From the NCBI RefSeq assembly GCF_040802235.1, contig NC_133156.1, forward strand, positions 113,056,173-113,120,172: a stretch of 64,000 bases of DNA, written 5' to 3'. The position numbers were made by a program, and so were the translations under genes. The stretch is from Manis javanica. Lineage: Eukaryota; Chordata; Mammalia; Pholidota; Manidae. Below, piece after piece: positions 62,346 to 64,000 of this stretch. Under the pieces are notes generated by a model, which saw only the letters and a program-made list of their open reading frames with translations, made no database searches and had not been told where the DNA came from. Positions within the stretch are counted from its first letter, which is position 1; each line of letters starts with the position of its first letter.

Positions 62346-63412
62346 GTAGCTTCATTTTTAATGTGTTCCTGTGGTTTTCAGATGCAAAATCAAACAATTT
62401 TCTTCCCACTTTTGAACAATACTATCTGGTGAATCATCTCAGAAGAGGAGCATTTTCATAACTCTCACCTGAATGAACTATTGTTTAAATGCTATTAGTT
62501 TTTGGCAATAGGCCCGAACTGAAGTGCTGACATATGGGAATAGAAAACCTTTTTGCTCCTTGCAGAAAACATTTATTTTTCATGGCAGTATATCTTCAAG
62601 GTAGTTGCTGGCTGGTGTTAATAAGCTCAGGAGGAAGGATCTAGAAGGGTGGCAAAAATAGGTGTGAAATGCAGCTGCTCCTGATGCAAAATAAGGCCCA
62701 AAAGTAGCAAAGAGCCCTGGACCAAGAGAGAGTTTTGTGACTCACAGACTTAATAAAACAAACTGAAATGTTTCTTTTGGAGTTAGGTGAAATACACCAG
62801 TTTAACTTCCACAGTTTTCAATGTGACCTGTTCTCAGTTTGAAATAAAAAAAGAGAAAATTCACAAATGAACTTTCTGGCCATATTTTTTATGATACCTC
62901 ATGAAAAAATTAAATTCAAACCCCAATGTTATTCAATGTCATTATAAAATATTCAATGTCTACATGATAACTACATGGAGAAAATACATTAAAATAGAAG
63001 AACAGGAGTTTAGGAAAAATAATATTATATACTAAATCCTTTGAGGGGTCTGAAGTAGCCCAAAATATATTTCTGAGAGGATAAATTGCAAGTTCAATTT
63101 TAGGATATAGAGGGTGGTAATAAAGACAACTGAAGAAATGGAAAATAAGACTTACATGAAAAAGTGTTTGAATAATTTAATTGAAGTAGGACATGGTTAA
63201 GAGTGACAACTTTCAAGTGGGTTGAATACTTCCAGATGAGAATAATCATTTATTTCTCAGTTTTTCCAAATCAAAAATAAATTGTATAATTTTAAATGAC
63301 AGTGTGAGAATTTCATTAAGATGGAAGAAAGAACATTTCTTTATTTAGCTAGTATTAGTGGGTACCTAGAATTTTGTGAATTCTTTAATAGATATTTGGG
63401 TTTAAATATGAG
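62346..63412. other. Intergenic DNA, no gene seen
   Basis: AT-rich. Nothing was recognised. Confidence 0.5.
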
Positions 63413-63940
63413 TGTTATGGGTTGAACTGTGTCCTCCAAAACGATATGCTGAAGTCCTCACCTTGGATAATTGTGAACATGACCTTATTTGGACATAGGG
63501 TCTTTGCAGATGCAGCCCGTGAAGATGAGGTCATTAGTGTGGGCCCTGCTCCAGTGTGAATGGTGTCCTTACAAGAATAGGGAAATCCTGACACAGGCAC
63601 GCAGGAAGAGGAGAACGCCACGTGAAGACACAGAGACATGCACAGAGGGAAGGCATTGGAGGGACCTCACCTTGACTGTGGGACGATGCGAGGGGCGACC
63701 GTGTGAAGACGGAGGCAGAGACTGGAGTCACGGCGCCGCAAGCTGAGCAGTGCCCAGGGCTGCCAGAAGCTGGAAGAAGCGAGGAAGGGTCCTCCTCCGG
63801 GCATTCCACAGAAAGCACGGCCGGGCCGAAACCTCGACTTTGGAGTCGTAGAGGCAGGGCTGTGAGACAGTCAATCTATGTTGTTTCTGGCCACCCAGCG
63901 CACAGCACCTTGCTGTGGGCAGCCCTAGCAAACTAACACA
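63413..63940 (+). mobile_element. MLT1-like LTR (ERVL-MaLR)
   Basis: Starts TGTTATGGGTTGAACTGTGT, continues CTTATTTGGACATAGGGTCT, GATGAGGTCATTAGTGTGGG, TGGTGTCCTTACAAGAATAG and AGGCAGAGACTGGAGTCACG, and ends CAGCCCTAGCAAACTAACA. This is the full block order of MLT1 LTRs. It is more CpG-rich than most copies and lies at the window edge. Confidence 0.8.
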
Positions 63941-64000
63941 CCGACTGACACACCGTCTCTGGCTTGGAGAGACCTGAAGCCTAGAAAGACTGAGATGGTG

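Overview
The window is nuclear DNA from a placental mammal. It has large introns with GT-AG splice sites, CpG-rich promoter patches, ancient MIR, L2, L1 and MaLR-type repeats, and one protein-coding host gene. That gene is recognised from its encoded protein as the LIM-homeodomain transcription factor ISL1. The species is not human or mouse: the ISL1 protein differs from the form I know in those species at the end of exon 4, and primate Alu elements are absent. No young SINE of any kind is visible. I cannot name the species from the sequence alone.

Region 1 (1-12.9 kb) holds ISL1 on the minus strand. Six coding exons assemble into a 348-codon reading frame (start codon 12078-12076, stop codon 2399-2397). 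A 3' UTR runs down to about 1.24-1.5 kb. A CpG-island promoter lies at about 12.1-12.9 kb, and a second CpG-rich patch lies just past the 3' end (about 70-620). Exon 1 gives the N-terminus, exons 2 and 3 the two LIM zinc-binding domains, exon 4 the homeodomain, and exons 5 and 6 the LIM-partner-binding and C-terminal parts.

Region 2 (12.9-42.4 kb) is the upstream flank of ISL1 and has no supported protein-coding gene. A GC-rich stretch at 16.3-18.6 kb looks regulatory and contains a perfect 25-bp inverted repeat whose arms are about 0.8 kb apart. The rest is AT-rich DNA with old repeats: an L1 3' end, LTRs resembling the ERVL group, an antisense ERVL-like integrase remnant, and MIRs.

Region 3 (42460-50485) is the standout: a complete 8026-bp class II (betaretrovirus-like) provirus in plus orientation. 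Its two 334-bp LTRs differ at only two positions, and it is flanked by a 6-bp target-site duplication (GTTTCT). It has a primer-binding site matching tRNA-Phe at 17 of 18 positions. Gag, pro (dUTPase, protease, G-patch), pol and env are all open. Gag-pro and pro-pol are linked by apparent -1 frameshift sites. A splice donor and acceptor are placed as expected to make env mRNA. The near-identical LTRs and intact frames indicate a recent insertion about 30 kb upstream of ISL1.

Region 4 (50.5-64 kb) is gene-free flank with L1, MIR, L2, two CA/TG microsatellites and an MLT1-like LTR at the right edge.
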